A stretch of 56,130 nt of DNA, taken from assembly GCA_021741465.1 (NCBI GenBank), contig JAIOXV010000003.1, forward strand, positions 1 to 56,130. The letters are read 5' to 3'. Origin of the DNA: Paracoccaceae bacterium. Lineage in GTDB: Bacteria; Pseudomonadota; Alphaproteobacteria; Rhodobacterales; Rhodobacteraceae. The stretch's first letter is position 1, and each line of letters opens with the position of its first letter. Shown here in pieces: positions 45,914 through 55,287 of the stretch. Under the pieces are notes generated by a model. The model ran no database searches. It worked only from the letters and a program-made list of their open reading frames with translations, and was not told the DNA's origin. The translations under genes were made by a program, and so were the position numbers.

Positions 45914-46876
45914 ATGGCAAAACCCGCAACAATTTTCGCCGCGTCGCAGCAACCTTTAACCTTGGCGGTCCTGGTGCTGCCACAATCGTCAATCCTTGAA
46001 GTCGCCTCTACGCTGGACCCCATGCGGTCGGCAAATAGGCATTTGGGATCAGAAGCTTACCGCTGGCGTGTGGTTTCCCGCGATGGCCGTGCAGTGCCCC
46101 TGACTTGCGGGATAGAACTGCCATCCGCCGGGCCTTTGGCTGCCGCCGATGGGGCTGATGCGCTGGTGGTCATTGCGGGGTTCCAACAATCTCAAGGCGC
46201 AACAGCACAGCTTATCCGCGAATTGTCCCGCATGGCGCCCCGCTTTGCCGCGATGGGGGGCATAGATGCTGGTGCTTGGGTGCTTGCGCGGGCGGGGCTG
46301 TTGAACGGCCACAAGGCAACGGTTCACTGGGAAGACATCGAGGATTTTTCGGCCGCCCATCCGGCAGTAGAAGTCTTGCCGGACCGTTTCGTTATCGACC
46401 GCGGGCGCTTTACCGCTGGCGGCGCGGCCCCCGCAGGGGATCTTATGCTGCACCTCATTCGCGCCCGCCATGGGCCAGCCCTTGCTTTGCAGGTGGCGGC
46501 AAGCTTCATCACCACGGCGCGTGATGGGCACGAACCGCAGGTCAGCCCGCGCAAGACCGACCCACGCCTTGACCCGCGCGTCGCCGCGGCCATCGCCCGT
46601 ATGGAAGCACGGCTGGATGCGCCAGAAACCGGCGCGGAAACCGCGCGCGCCATCGGCCTTTCGCCGCGGCGGTTGGAACAGATTTTCGTCGAAAATCTGG
46701 GCCTCACGCCTGCCGCCTATGCCTTGACCCTGCGGTTGCAAACCGCGCGGCGCATGATAACCGACACCCGCCACCCCTTGGCAGAGGTGGCGTTGCGCTG
46801 TGGGTTTTCATCCGCATCAAGCCTTTCGCGTGCATTCAGCGCAAAATTCGGGCTTGCGCCAAGCAGGTTGCGCTAA
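45914..46876 (+). CDS. GlxA-family AraC-type regulator, CdhR-like
   Basis: The protein has 320 residues from ATG 45914; the open frame upstream is antisense to the BKACE gene. Residues 15-180 form a DJ-1/PfpI (class I amidotransferase-like) domain (TLAVLVLPQSSILEVASTLD, GGIDAGAWVLARAGLLNG). The C-terminal 95 residues hold two AraC helix-turn-helix motifs (TARAIGLSPRRLEQIFVENL; LAEVALRCGFSSASSLSRAF). The nucleophile Cys of true amidotransferases is replaced, as usual in these regulators. CdhR, the carnitine regulator of pseudomonads, has this architecture, and divergence from the carnitine operon supports the same role. Confidence 0.9.
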   Translation: MAKPATIFAASQQPLTLAVLVLPQSSILEVASTLDPMRSANRHLGSEAYRWRVVSRDGRAVPLTCGIELPSAGPLAAADGADALVVIAGFQQSQGATAQLIRELSRMAPRFAAMGGIDAGAWVLARAGLLNGHKATVHWEDIEDFSAAHPAVEVLPDRFVIDRGRFTAGGAAPAGDLMLHLIRARHGPALALQVAASFITTARDGHEPQVSPRKTDPRLDPRVAAAIARMEARLDAPETGAETARAIGLSPRRLEQIFVENLGLTPAAYALTLRLQTARRMITDTRHPLAEVALRCGFSSASSLSRAFSAKFGLAPSRLR

Positions 46877-46888
46877 ACCAAGCCGACT

Positions 46889-48904
46889 TTACGCCGATTC
46901 CAGCAACCCCCGCCCCTTTAGCAAAGGCTCCACCCCCGGCATGCGGCCGCGAAACTGGGTGTAAAGCTCTTCTGCCGGCTGAGAGCCACCGGCAGACAGG
47001 ATAAAGGTTTCAAGACGCTTGGCTGTTTCCGGGTCAAAGGCATCGCCGGCCTCTTCGAAGGCTGCAAATGCGTCGGCATCCATCACCTCGGACCACATAT
47101 AGCTGTAATAGCCGCTGGAATAGCCGTCGCCCGAAAAGACATGGGCGAAATGCGGGGTGGCATGGCGCATGCGGATGGCCCGGGGCATGCCAAGAGATTC
47201 CAGAATTTCGGTCTGTTTCTGCATCGGGTCAGCGGGGGCAGCTCCCTCGTGGAATGCAAGATCGACAAGGGCCGAGGCGACGAATTCCACTGTCGCAAAC
47301 CCTTGGTCATAGGTGCCAGCGGCCAAAAGGCGCTGCAAAAGATCTGCCGGCATCGGCGCGCCCGTCTGCCAGTGGCGGGCATGTTTTTCCAACACTTCAG
47401 GCACTTCAAGCCAATGTTCGTAAAGCTGACTTGGCAGTTCTACGAAATCACGCGCCACCGAAGTTCCCGAGATGAAGCCATAGGTCACATTCGACAGCAT
47501 CTGGTGAAGGGCATGGCCAAATTCGTGAAACAAGGTGCGCGCATCATCATAGGACAACAGCGCGGGATCGCCCTTCGCAAAATTGCAGACATTGACCACG
47601 ATTGGCCTTGTATCCTGCCCCAGCTTCTTCTGGCTGCGCATTGCCGAACACCACGCGCCCGACCGCTTGGAGCCGCGCGCGAAGTAATCCCCCAGGAAAA
47701 CAGCCAGATGGCTGCCGTTGCGGGTTACGTCCCAGCCGCGCACGTCGGGGTGATAGAACGGGCCTTCGATTTCGCGGAATTCCAGGCCAAAAAGCCGGTT
47801 CGCACAATCAAACTGCGCGCCAAGCATGGCATCCAGCGAGAGGTAGGGTTTAAGCGCGGCTTCATCTAGGTCATGTTCCGCCTTGCGGCGCTTTTCGCTG
47901 TAATAGCGCCAGTCCCATGCTTCCAACGGGCCAGCGATGCCATCCGCGTGAAGCATCTTCTCCAGCACAGTTGCATCTGCCAGCGCCTTTTTGCGGGCTG
48001 GTTCCCAAACGCGCATCAAAAGACTGCGCACGGCGGCGGGCGTCTTGGCCATTTCCGGTTCCAGTTTGAAGTCGGCAAAACTCTGATATCCCAGCAGTTT
48101 CGCGCGGGTCTCGCGCAGGGAAAGGGTTTCGGCGGCGATGGCGCGGTTGTCATGCGCATTGCCATTGGCGCCACGGGCGACCCATGCCTCATAGGCTTTT
48201 TGGCGCAGCGCTCTGCGGGGACTGAATTGCAAGAAGGGCACGATCACAGACCGCGACAGCGTGACCACCGGGCCGGCCTCGCCCTTTTCGGCCCCTGCGG
48301 CGCGGGCGGCGGCGATGACGAAATCAGGCAGGCCTTCAAGATCGGATTCTGCCAGGGGCAAGAACCATTCGCGTTCATCAGCCAGCAAATTCTGGCTGAA
48401 CTGGGTCCCCAAGACGGCCAGGCGGGCCTTGACCGTGGTCAACTGTGCGGATTTTTCGCCTTCAAGGCTGGCACCAGAGCGAACGAACATCTGGCGGTAA
48501 AGTTCAAGAACGCGGCTCTGTTCAGACGTCAGATCAAGGTCTTTCAGGCTGTTCCAAAGCGCTTCGATCCGGGAAAAAAGTGCCTTGTTGTTGGTGATTT
48601 CAGATGAAAACGCGCTCATCTTGGGTGCCAAATCGCGCATCAGCGCTTCGCGGGTGTCGTTCGCATCCGCACCGGCCAGATTGTAGAAAACACCAGAAAC
48701 CCGGTCCAGAAGCTCTTCGGCGCGTTCCAGCGCCTCAATCGTGTTGGCGAAGGTCGGCGCTTCGGGCTTTTCAGCAATTTCAGCGATATTTTTGCGAGCT
48801 TGTGCGATGGCCTCATCGAAGGCGGGCGCAAAGAATTCATCCCTAATTTCGCCGAAAGGCGGCAAGGAAAAGGGGGTGGTCCAAGGTTTCAGAAAGGGGT
48901 TCAT
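46889..48904 (-). CDS. M3-family oligopeptidase (Dcp/OpdA type)
   Basis: The protein has 671 residues from ATG 48904; a TTG at 48919 is unlikely. The zinc site HEFGH is at residues 460-464 in ARTLFHEFGHALHQML, with the downstream Glu ligand in DFVELPSQLYEHWL. GDGYSSGYYSYMWSEVMDAD is the conserved substrate-binding loop of oligopeptidase A and peptidyl-dipeptidase. No signal peptide is present, so it acts in the cytoplasm on short peptides. It lies 18 bp after the ABC permease gene on the same strand and converges with the regulator gene 12 bp away. Confidence 0.92.
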   Translation of the reverse strand: MNPFLKPWTTPFSLPPFGEIRDEFFAPAFDEAIAQARKNIAEIAEKPEAPTFANTIEALERAEELLDRVSGVFYNLAGADANDTREALMRDLAPKMSAFSSEITNNKALFSRIEALWNSLKDLDLTSEQSRVLELYRQMFVRSGASLEGEKSAQLTTVKARLAVLGTQFSQNLLADEREWFLPLAESDLEGLPDFVIAAARAAGAEKGEAGPVVTLSRSVIVPFLQFSPRRALRQKAYEAWVARGANGNAHDNRAIAAETLSLRETRAKLLGYQSFADFKLEPEMAKTPAAVRSLLMRVWEPARKKALADATVLEKMLHADGIAGPLEAWDWRYYSEKRRKAEHDLDEAALKPYLSLDAMLGAQFDCANRLFGLEFREIEGPFYHPDVRGWDVTRNGSHLAVFLGDYFARGSKRSGAWCSAMRSQKKLGQDTRPIVVNVCNFAKGDPALLSYDDARTLFHEFGHALHQMLSNVTYGFISGTSVARDFVELPSQLYEHWLEVPEVLEKHARHWQTGAPMPADLLQRLLAAGTYDQGFATVEFVASALVDLAFHEGAAPADPMQKQTEILESLGMPRAIRMRHATPHFAHVFSGDGYSSGYYSYMWSEVMDADAFAAFEEAGDAFDPETAKRLETFILSAGGSQPAEELYTQFRGRMPGVEPLLKGRGLLESA

Positions 48905-48922
48905 CGGGGCTCCGTTCAAGGG

Positions 48923-49720
48923 TCAGCGCTGGTCGCGGGCGCGCAAGTGCCGTTCAATGCGCCGCAAGATCAGGCTGAGGGTGATGGTCATCGTCAGATA
49001 GATCAGCGCCGCAACGTTATAGGTTTCAAAATAGCGGAAATTGCCGGCCGCTGTCACCTTGGCCAGCTGGGCCACATCCGTGACGCCAAGCACGGCGACG
49101 AGCGAGCTGTCCTTGACCATAGCGACAAAATCATTGCCCAAGGGCGGCAGGATCAGGCGAAAAGCCTGAGGAAATGTAATATGACGAAAACGCTGCCAGC
49201 CGTTCAAACCAAGGGCTTGGGCGGCCTCGATCTGGCCTTTGTCCACGGCTTGCAGACCTGCGCGGAAGATCTCGGCCAGAAAGGCGGAATAGGCCAGCAT
49301 CAGGGCAATGACAGCGCGGCTGAGCAGCGGAAAATCGCGGGTCCGCCACGGCGGCAAACCCAGCGGCTCCAAGGCCTGATTGGCCAACCAGACAAGGCCA
49401 GGCGCCAAGACGAACGCCACATAAAGCAACAGAACAATGATCGGGACACCGCGCAGAACCTCGACGTAAAGCCGGGCAATCTGCCGCAGAATAAGGCTGC
49501 GCGACAGCAACATGACGGCAAGTGTCAGGCCGATGCTACAGGCACCCAGATAGGCAATCACCGCGACGCCAATCGTAACCCAAATCCCCTTTGACAGGGC
49601 CGCAAGAGCGGCCGAGTACACCTCGGACGTGGCGATCTGCAGGAACAAAAACGCCCCGGTCACGGCCAGAACCACCAGCCACCAAGGGAAATCATTATCG
49701 GGTTTGCTATTCGGGGTCAT
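48923..49720 (-). CDS. Polar amino-acid ABC transporter permease (HisMQ family)
   Basis: The protein has 265 residues from ATG 49720; a GTG at 49741 is an alternative. A first helix (WWLVVLAVTGAFLFL) precedes the standard permease core (GIWVTIGVAVIAYLGAC, VPIIVLLLYVAFVLAPGLVW), and the EAA loop reads EAAQALGLNGWQRFRHITFP. It forms the membrane pore for an amino-acid-like solute delivered by the binding protein encoded just upstream. The matching ATPase is not in this window. Confidence 0.92.
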   Translation of the reverse strand: MTPNSKPDNDFPWWLVVLAVTGAFLFLQIATSEVYSAALAALSKGIWVTIGVAVIAYLGACSIGLTLAVMLLSRSLILRQIARLYVEVLRGVPIIVLLLYVAFVLAPGLVWLANQALEPLGLPPWRTRDFPLLSRAVIALMLAYSAFLAEIFRAGLQAVDKGQIEAAQALGLNGWQRFRHITFPQAFRLILPPLGNDFVAMVKDSSLVAVLGVTDVAQLAKVTAAGNFRYFETYNVAALIYLTMTITLSLILRRIERHLRARDQR

Positions 49721-49768
49721 GCGACAAAACTGCGGCCCCACCCCAAGGGAAGGGGCCGCAAAGAGCGA

Positions 49769-50554
49769 TCATTCGCCCATCTTGTAGTCAACAAACCACT
49801 TTTGGTTCAGCGCATCCATCGTGCCATCAGCTTTCATCGCGGCAATTGCGGCATTTATCGGCGCAACAAGTTCCGAGCCTTTCGGGAAAATGAAACCGAA
49901 ATCTTCAGATGCCAAGGGCGCGCCGATGATCTTCAGCCCCCCGTCAGAGGCCGAGACATAGCCATTGGCCGCCGTGCTGTCCGACAGAGTCAGATCGACA
50001 TCGCCCGCCTTAAGCGCCTCAAGTCCCGCACCGAAGGTCTCGAACTTGACCACGCGGGGGTTTTCTTCGTTGCCATCCAGAATGTCGTAAATCGCGGCAT
50101 AGAAAGGCGAGGTTCCAGGTTGGGCGGAAATCAACAAATCGGGCATTGCGGCAAACGACGCGGCATCAGTAAAGCGCGCCTCGTCGCCGCGCACGATCAT
50201 CAGCATTTCCGACCGCATATAGGCATCCGAAAAATCAACCTTTTCCTTGCGCTCTTCCTTGATGGTGATGCCTGTCATGCCAAGATCATACTGGCCTTCC
50301 GAAACCGCCGGTATCATCGCATCCCATGAGGTGTTCTCATACTTCACAACGATGTTCAGTCGCTTGGAAATCTCGGCCATGGCGTCATATTCCCAACCCA
50401 CGGCCGCCCCAGACTTGTTCATGAACTGCAAAGGCGGATAGGCGTTTTCGGTCACGACGACCACTTCCTTGCCTGCAAGATCTGGCACATCCTGCGCCAG
50501 CGCAGCAGATGACAACATGGAAAGGCCCATCAGGGCGGCAGCGGCAAACTTCAT
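49769..50554 (-). CDS. Periplasmic amino-acid-binding protein (family 3)
   Basis: The protein has 261 residues from ATG 50554, with GGGAG about ten bases upstream; an in-frame start at 50641 is rejected because residues from 50554 form a clean signal peptide ([20 protein letters not shown] cut before QDVPD). Binding-protein features include [40 protein letters not shown] and [19 protein letters not shown]. It delivers a polar amino acid or related compound to the adjacent permease. Ligand unknown. Confidence 0.92.
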   Translation of the reverse strand: MKFAAAALMGLSMLSSAALAQDVPDLAGKEVVVVTENAYPPLQFMNKSGAAVGWEYDAMAEISKRLNIVVKYENTSWDAMIPAVSEGQYDLGMTGITIKEERKEKVDFSDAYMRSEMLMIVRGDEARFTDAASFAAMPDLLISAQPGTSPFYAAIYDILDGNEENPRVVKFETFGAGLEALKAGDVDLTLSDSTAANGYVSASDGGLKIIGAPLASEDFGFIFPKGSELVAPINAAIAAMKADGTMDALNQKWFVDYKMGE

Positions 50555-50799
50555 TTGTGAACTCCCTGTCACGAAGTGATGTGCGACTATGACAGGGCAG
50601 TGCCAAGACGCGCAAGTGGCGGCATCACAAGTGGCCGGCATCCGACAAGATGTAGCGACGATTTTCGCACCCTAGCGACCATGATCGGCGTATTTTGGTG
50701 TAATTTTGCACAGTCTGTTGCTCATTCCTCGCCACATCTTGTGGTTGCTGGTTCTCGGCTTGACCCCCATCTTGGCGTCAGCAACACAAAGGACCCGAT

Positions 50800-51594
50800 A
50801 TGACCCGGATGCCCACCTTTTTCATCAGCCACGGCGGCGGCCCCTGGCCCTGGATGCCCGATTGGCGGGCCATGTTCAGCAATCTGGAAGCGTCTTTCGT
50901 GCAGATGGTCAAAGATCTTCCCGAACGGCCACGGGCAATTCTGATGATCTCGGGCCATTGGGAGGATGACAGCTTTGCCGTCATGTCTTCGGCAAACCCG
51001 CCGATGGTCTATGACTATCACGGCTTTCCGCCCGAAACCTTCAAGATCCTCTACCCAGCACCGGGCGCCCCCGATATGGCACAAAAGGCGGCGAGCCTCA
51101 TAAAGGCGGCGGGCCTGCCAGCGCGACTGGACGACAAGCAGGGCTTTGACCACGGTTGCTTTGTGCCGGCCTATGTCATGTACCCCGACGCAAGCGTGCC
51201 TGTGTTCCAGATTTCATTGCAAAAGGGCTATGATCCGGCCCGGCATCTGGCCCTGGGCAGGGCGCTTGCCCCTTTGCGGGATGAAGGGGTGCTTATCATT
51301 GGATCAGGGCTGTCCTATCACAATCTGCGGCTTTTCGGGCCGGGGGCAAAAGTGCCGTCGGACGCTTTCGACAGCTGGCTTGCCGATGTGATGGCCAAGC
51401 CAGCGGCGCAGCGCACCTCTGATCTGGTCAACTGGGAAAAGGCACCCTACGCCCGCACCTGCCACGCAGAGGAAGATCACTTTGCCCCGATTTGGGCCGC
51501 TGTGGGCGCGGCAGAAGAGGACGCGGCACAGATGGTTTATCATGACACCGGGCTTTTCGGTGGCGTTACCGCCTCAAGCTATCGGCTGGGCTGA
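50800..51594 (+). CDS. LigB-type extradiol dioxygenase (DODA family)
   Basis: The protein has 264 residues from ATG 50800 (ATG 50809 also possible). Class III extradiol dioxygenase residues are visible: His in FFISHGGGPWPW, His in LMISGHWEDD, GFDHGCFVPAYVMYPDASVP, and His in IIGSGLSYHNLRLFG. These should bind Fe(II) or Zn and cleave catechol-type rings such as 4,5-DOPA. The 245-bp gap before it contains its promoter and that of the divergent binding-protein gene. Its last 21 bases overlap the end of the thiF-like gene on the other strand. Confidence 0.9.
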   Translation: MTRMPTFFISHGGGPWPWMPDWRAMFSNLEASFVQMVKDLPERPRAILMISGHWEDDSFAVMSSANPPMVYDYHGFPPETFKILYPAPGAPDMAQKAASLIKAAGLPARLDDKQGFDHGCFVPAYVMYPDASVPVFQISLQKGYDPARHLALGRALAPLRDEGVLIIGSGLSYHNLRLFGPGAKVPSDAFDSWLADVMAKPAAQRTSDLVNWEKAPYARTCHAEEDHFAPIWAAVGAAEEDAAQMVYHDTGLFGGVTASSYRLG

Positions 51595-52644
51595 TCCGCA
51601 AACTGGGCAACCGGGGCGTCTCTTCACCCCGATCACCCGGGTTTCGCCGTAAAGGGCGTCATGGATCAACAGCCTGCCGTTCAAGGGCACCCCAGCGCCG
51701 GTGATGTGCTTAAGAGCCTCCATCGCCATCATGGCACCGATGATGCCGGGCAAGGGGGCGGCAACGCCTGCCTCGGCACAGGTCGGGACCATGCCGGGAA
51801 GCGGGCGTTCGGGGAAAACGCATTCATAACACGGACCCCCGCGGCCAGGATCATAAAGCGAAATCTGCCCTTCCCACTGGGTGATCGCAGCCGAGACCAA
51901 GGGCTTGGCGTGCTCTGCACAGATGCGGTTGACCAGATATCGCGTATCGAAATTGTCGGTGCCATCAAGCACAAGGTCATGCGATGCAATCAGCGCTGGC
52001 CCATTTGTCAGATCAAGCTGCGCCACCACAGCGTTTAGCTTGGTATGAGAATTGAGCGCCCGCATCGTCAAGGTTGCCGAGGCAGCCTTGTCCATGCCCA
52101 CACGGTCTTCGGTGTGGATGATCTGGCGTTGAAGGTTCGAAAGATCGACCTGGTCGGGATCAATGATGGTGATCTCGCCCACCCCCGCCGCGGCAAGATA
52201 CAAAAGCGCCGGAGACCCCAGCCCCCCAGCCCCCACAACCAGAACCTTCGCCGTCTTCAACCGCTGCTGACCCGGCCCGCCGATTTCGCGCAGCATGATG
52301 TGGCGGGCATAGCGGTCAAGCTCACCGTGCGCGAATTGCCCGTCCTGCGCTGGCGTGTTGGGCACTGCCAGTTCTGGCGCTTGCCTGGCTGCACGCCCGC
52401 GTGCCCGCAGCCGCGCCAACCCAAACGCATATGCCGCAACCAGCCCTGCGACGCCGCCCAACACCGCCCATGTTCGGGCGTCACCGCCAAAAAGCTGCCG
52501 CAGCGCATGGCCAGCGGGCAGGGAAAGGTGCGCGATCAGCGCCAAGGCCCAGATCGCGGCAAGCACCATGAAACGCCGCCACCGCGCAACGCCGAAGATC
52601 CAGCCCAGCGCCCAAATTCCGGCGCCCAGAAGAATGACCCCCAT
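51574..52644 (-). CDS. HesA/MoeB/ThiF-family E1-like adenylyltransferase with N-terminal membrane anchor
   Basis: The protein has 356 residues from ATG 52644, which overlaps the dut stop (TGATG). Residues 1-85 contain about three hydrophobic helices (GVILLGAGIWALGWIFGVA, FMVLAAIWALALIAHLSL, WAVLGGVAGLVAAYAFGLA). From about 108 it is a complete E1-like domain: LDRYARHIMLREIGGPGQQR, VLVVGAGGLGSPALLYLAAA (ATP binding), IIDPDQVDLSNLQRQ, LVLDGTDNFDTRYLVN, and two Cys pairs (CYEC, CPVC) for zinc. It should activate a ThiS/MoaD-like sulfur carrier; the membrane anchor is unusual for MoeB/ThiF. Confidence 0.9.
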   Translation of the reverse strand: MGVILLGAGIWALGWIFGVARWRRFMVLAAIWALALIAHLSLPAGHALRQLFGGDARTWAVLGGVAGLVAAYAFGLARLRARGRAARQAPELAVPNTPAQDGQFAHGELDRYARHIMLREIGGPGQQRLKTAKVLVVGAGGLGSPALLYLAAAGVGEITIIDPDQVDLSNLQRQIIHTEDRVGMDKAASATLTMRALNSHTKLNAVVAQLDLTNGPALIASHDLVLDGTDNFDTRYLVNRICAEHAKPLVSAAITQWEGQISLYDPGRGGPCYECVFPERPLPGMVPTCAEAGVAAPLPGIIGAMMAMEALKHITGAGVPLNGRLLIHDALYGETRVIGVKRRPGCPVCGSAQPIA

Positions 52645-53111
52645 CACCGTGTCCCCGTTGACCCAAACCCGCCCACACCACGAGCGGTTTCATCCAGCTG
52701 GTCCACTGGCGCAAAGACCGCCTGCACAACCGGCGCAATGACGCATTGTGCAATCCGGTCGCCGTGCTGCACGATATAGGCTGCGGCACCAAGGTTCACC
52801 AAAGCCACCCCCAAAGGGCCGCGATAATCGCTGTCGATCGTGCCGGGCGTGTTGGGCAGGGTGATCCCATGCTTCACCGCCAGGCCAGAGCGCGGCCGGA
52901 TCTGCATCTCGTATCCTTCGGGGATCGCCACGCGCAAACCGGTTGGCACAATTGCCCGCTCCATCGGCTGCAAGACAAAACCCGCCGCACGCATTTCGGC
53001 TGGTAAATTGGCGCAAATGTCAGCCCCCGCGCTGCCTGCGGTTTGATAGGCCGGAAGCGGAACCGACGGATCGGCCCAATCTTCGCGCATCACCGAAATC
53101 ATCACGCTCAT
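52644..53111 (-). CDS. dut: Deoxyuridine 5'-triphosphate nucleotidohydrolase (dUTPase)
   Basis: The protein has 155 residues from ATG 53111; the TTG at 53129 is unlikely. The five trimeric dUTPase motifs are present: motif 1 [10 protein letters not shown], motif 2 [10 protein letters not shown], motif 3 [14 protein letters not shown], motif 4 GDRIAQCVI, and the Gly-rich motif 5 [12 protein letters not shown] at the C-terminus. It hydrolyses dUTP to dUMP, keeping uracil out of DNA and feeding thymidylate synthesis. It is coupled to the thiF-like gene and lies downstream of coaBC, an arrangement common in Rhodobacterales. Confidence 0.96.
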   Translation of the reverse strand: MSVMISVMREDWADPSVPLPAYQTAGSAGADICANLPAEMRAAGFVLQPMERAIVPTGLRVAIPEGYEMQIRPRSGLAVKHGITLPNTPGTIDSDYRGPLGVALVNLGAAAYIVQHGDRIAQCVIAPVVQAVFAPVDQLDETARGVGGFGSTGTR

Positions 53112-53218
53112 TCCATCCTCATCGCCCAAAAGCCCAGCGTCAGATACTTATTTTCTTTGGCAAGAACCTTCGCCAAACTGCACCAGAATTCACATTAATG
53201 GCGAACAAATTCTGATTT

Positions 53219-54418
53219 TTAGCGATTCTTTATCGCTTCAGAAATTCTATCTGCAAGTTTCTTCGCAACCATATCTTTGCCCATGCGCGGCCAGTGCTCT
53301 GCACCTTCGGGCGAAATAAGCACAATGGCGTTCTCGGCCCCACCCATGATTCCGGTTTCTGGCGAAACGTCATTTGCCACGATCCAGTCGCATCCCTTTC
53401 GCAACCGCTTGGCGGTGGCGTGGTTCACCACATTCTCGGTTTCGGCCGCAAAGCCCACCACCAATGCCGGCCGATTAGCCCCTTTTGACAGGGTCGCCAG
53501 AATGTCTGGGTTCTCGGCAAACTCCAGCGCCGGGGCCTTGCCAGAGCTGTCCTTCTTCATCTTTTGGACACCGGCATTCGCCACGCGCCAATCTGCCACC
53601 GCTGCCGCCATGACGGCGGCATCTGCGGGAAGGGCGGCTTCCACAGCCGCCAGCATATCGCGCGCCGTTTCGACACGCACGACACGGACCCCCGCAGGCG
53701 GCGGCACCGAGGCTGGCCCGGTGACAAAGGTCACATCTGCCCCCAGATCGCGCAGCGCGGCCGCTATCGCCGTGCCTTGCGCGCCCGATGACCGGTTGGC
53801 GATATAGCGCACCGGGTCAATCGGCTCATGCGTCGGACCCGAGGTCACCAGCACATGCCGGCCCTTTAGCGGGCCATCAGACAATGCCGCAACCACAGCT
53901 GCGAAGATCGCTTCGGGTTCCGCCATCCGGCCCGGACCAAACTCACCACAGGCCATTTCGCCTGCATCCGGGCCAATCACCTGCACGCCATCGGCCAAGA
54001 CCTGCGCAAGGTTGCGCTGAGTTGCAGGATGCTCCCACATCCGCACGTTCATCGCTGGGGCGACCAGCACCGGCGTATCTGTCGCCAAAAGCAGCGTCGA
54101 CGCCAGATCATCGGCCCGCCCGCCTGCCATCTTGGCCAGTAAATCCGCCGTTGCCGGGGCGACCACCACCAGATCGGCCACGCGGGAAAGCTGAATATGG
54201 CCCATCTCGGCCTCGTCCGTCAGATCGAAAAGGTCGGTGTGCACCTTTTCGCCCGCCAGCGCCGCGACCGAAAGCGGCGTTACAAATTCGGCTCCTGCCC
54301 GTGTCAGAACCGGCGTGACAGCCACACCCGCCCCTTTCAAAAGCCGGATGAGCGACAGGGTCTTGTAGGCAGCGATGCCGCCGCCGATGATCAGAAGAAT
54401 GCGTTTTCCCGCCAGCAT
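53219..54418 (-). CDS. coaBC: Bifunctional phosphopantothenoylcysteine decarboxylase / synthetase
   Basis: This 399-residue protein has an N-terminal CoaC flavoprotein domain with ILLIIGGGIAAYKTLSLIRL, catalytic His in EMGHIQLSRVADL, the APAMNVRMW substrate clamp and Cys in AGEMACGEFGPGRM. The CoaB domain follows from about 188 (HVLVTSGPTHEPIDPVRYI, then NRSSGAQG and the synthetase Lys region VQKMKKDSSG). It joins cysteine to 4'-phosphopantothenate and decarboxylates the product in coenzyme A synthesis. 107 bp separate it from the dut start. Confidence 0.96.
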   Translation of the reverse strand: MLAGKRILLIIGGGIAAYKTLSLIRLLKGAGVAVTPVLTRAGAEFVTPLSVAALAGEKVHTDLFDLTDEAEMGHIQLSRVADLVVVAPATADLLAKMAGGRADDLASTLLLATDTPVLVAPAMNVRMWEHPATQRNLAQVLADGVQVIGPDAGEMACGEFGPGRMAEPEAIFAAVVAALSDGPLKGRHVLVTSGPTHEPIDPVRYIANRSSGAQGTAIAAALRDLGADVTFVTGPASVPPPAGVRVVRVETARDMLAAVEAALPADAAVMAAAVADWRVANAGVQKMKKDSSGKAPALEFAENPDILATLSKGANRPALVVGFAAETENVVNHATAKRLRKGCDWIVANDVSPETGIMGGAENAIVLISPEGAEHWPRMGKDMVAKKLADRISEAIKNR

Positions 54419-54483
54419 CGCGCCGCTCCGTGAAAGGTTGGCCCACGTTAGGGGCGTGGGGCGGTAAACTCAACCGCTCAGGC

Positions 54484-55287
54484 TTAGCCTTTGCTCAGGG
54501 TAGCGCAGGGGTCTTCTCGGGGTTCCGGGTCTGTAACCAACCAAAGGTCAAAAGGCGCGTCCGGCTCAGGCGCTTCCTCGAATTGGCCGATCGACAGCAC
54601 CGGCAGGTTTGGCGCCAGGCGCGCCAGAACTGCGGGAACGCCTTGATCCCTCCGCGCATGCCCCGTGCCGGTAATCACGGCAACCGGACCGCCGGTGTCG
54701 GCCAAGGCCTGAACGACGGCGCGGGCAAGGGCCGCGTCACGCAACCGTTGAACATCGACCATTCCCGGCAAAAGCGTGGGCGGCAAGGCGTTGCAATGGG
54801 CCAAGGCCTGCTCGGCCTCACGCGCGGTTTGGTCATCTGACGGCAGTCTTTCGGTCAGGCCATATTCCGCAGCGTCTGCCCCGAATACCGCGGCCACCCC
54901 CTGTTCGAAGGCACGCCGCGCCGTGTTGCGCGACACTTCGGCCCCATAGATTCGGGCGGCAGGGGCGGCGGCGAAAATCGGGTAGTACATGGAAAACTCA
55001 GGCCAACCGGATGTGTTCCATCCCAAGGCTTTCGCCAAGTCATCGGAGCCATCATGGCTTGCGGGCATGACGACACCTTCAGGCAGCATTTCAAAGACCA
55101 ACGCCTTTGGCTGCAGTGCCGCCACGGCCCGGGCCTGATGGCCGTGGTGGATGGGGTTGTCATGAATTTCGCCCAAGATGACCACCTGCGCGCCGCGAAA
55201 CGTCGCCATCGCGTCCAAGGCTTCGGGCGCGATCTCGGCGGCGGTGGCGGGGCTGGCGAGGGCCAGAAAAAGTGCAAGCGCTTTCAT
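54484..55287 (-). CDS. chaN: ChaN-family protein (haem-binding/uptake-type), secreted
   Basis: The protein has 267 residues from ATG 55287, which overlaps the rpoH stop (TGATG). A signal peptide (MKALALFLALASPATA) is followed by the mature protein. Family motifs are VVILGEIHDNPIHHGHQA and VITGTGHARRDQGVP, the two regions that hold the conserved acid and His residues. ChaN of Campylobacter binds haem and is a lipoprotein; this protein has no lipobox Cys at the cleavage site. Function here is unproven. Coupling to a heat-shock sigma factor gene is notable. Confidence 0.85.
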   Translation of the reverse strand: MKALALFLALASPATAAEIAPEALDAMATFRGAQVVILGEIHDNPIHHGHQARAVAALQPKALVFEMLPEGVVMPASHDGSDDLAKALGWNTSGWPEFSMYYPIFAAAPAARIYGAEVSRNTARRAFEQGVAAVFGADAAEYGLTERLPSDDQTAREAEQALAHCNALPPTLLPGMVDVQRLRDAALARAVVQALADTGGPVAVITGTGHARRDQGVPAVLARLAPNLPVLSIGQFEEAPEPDAPFDLWLVTDPEPREDPCATLSKG

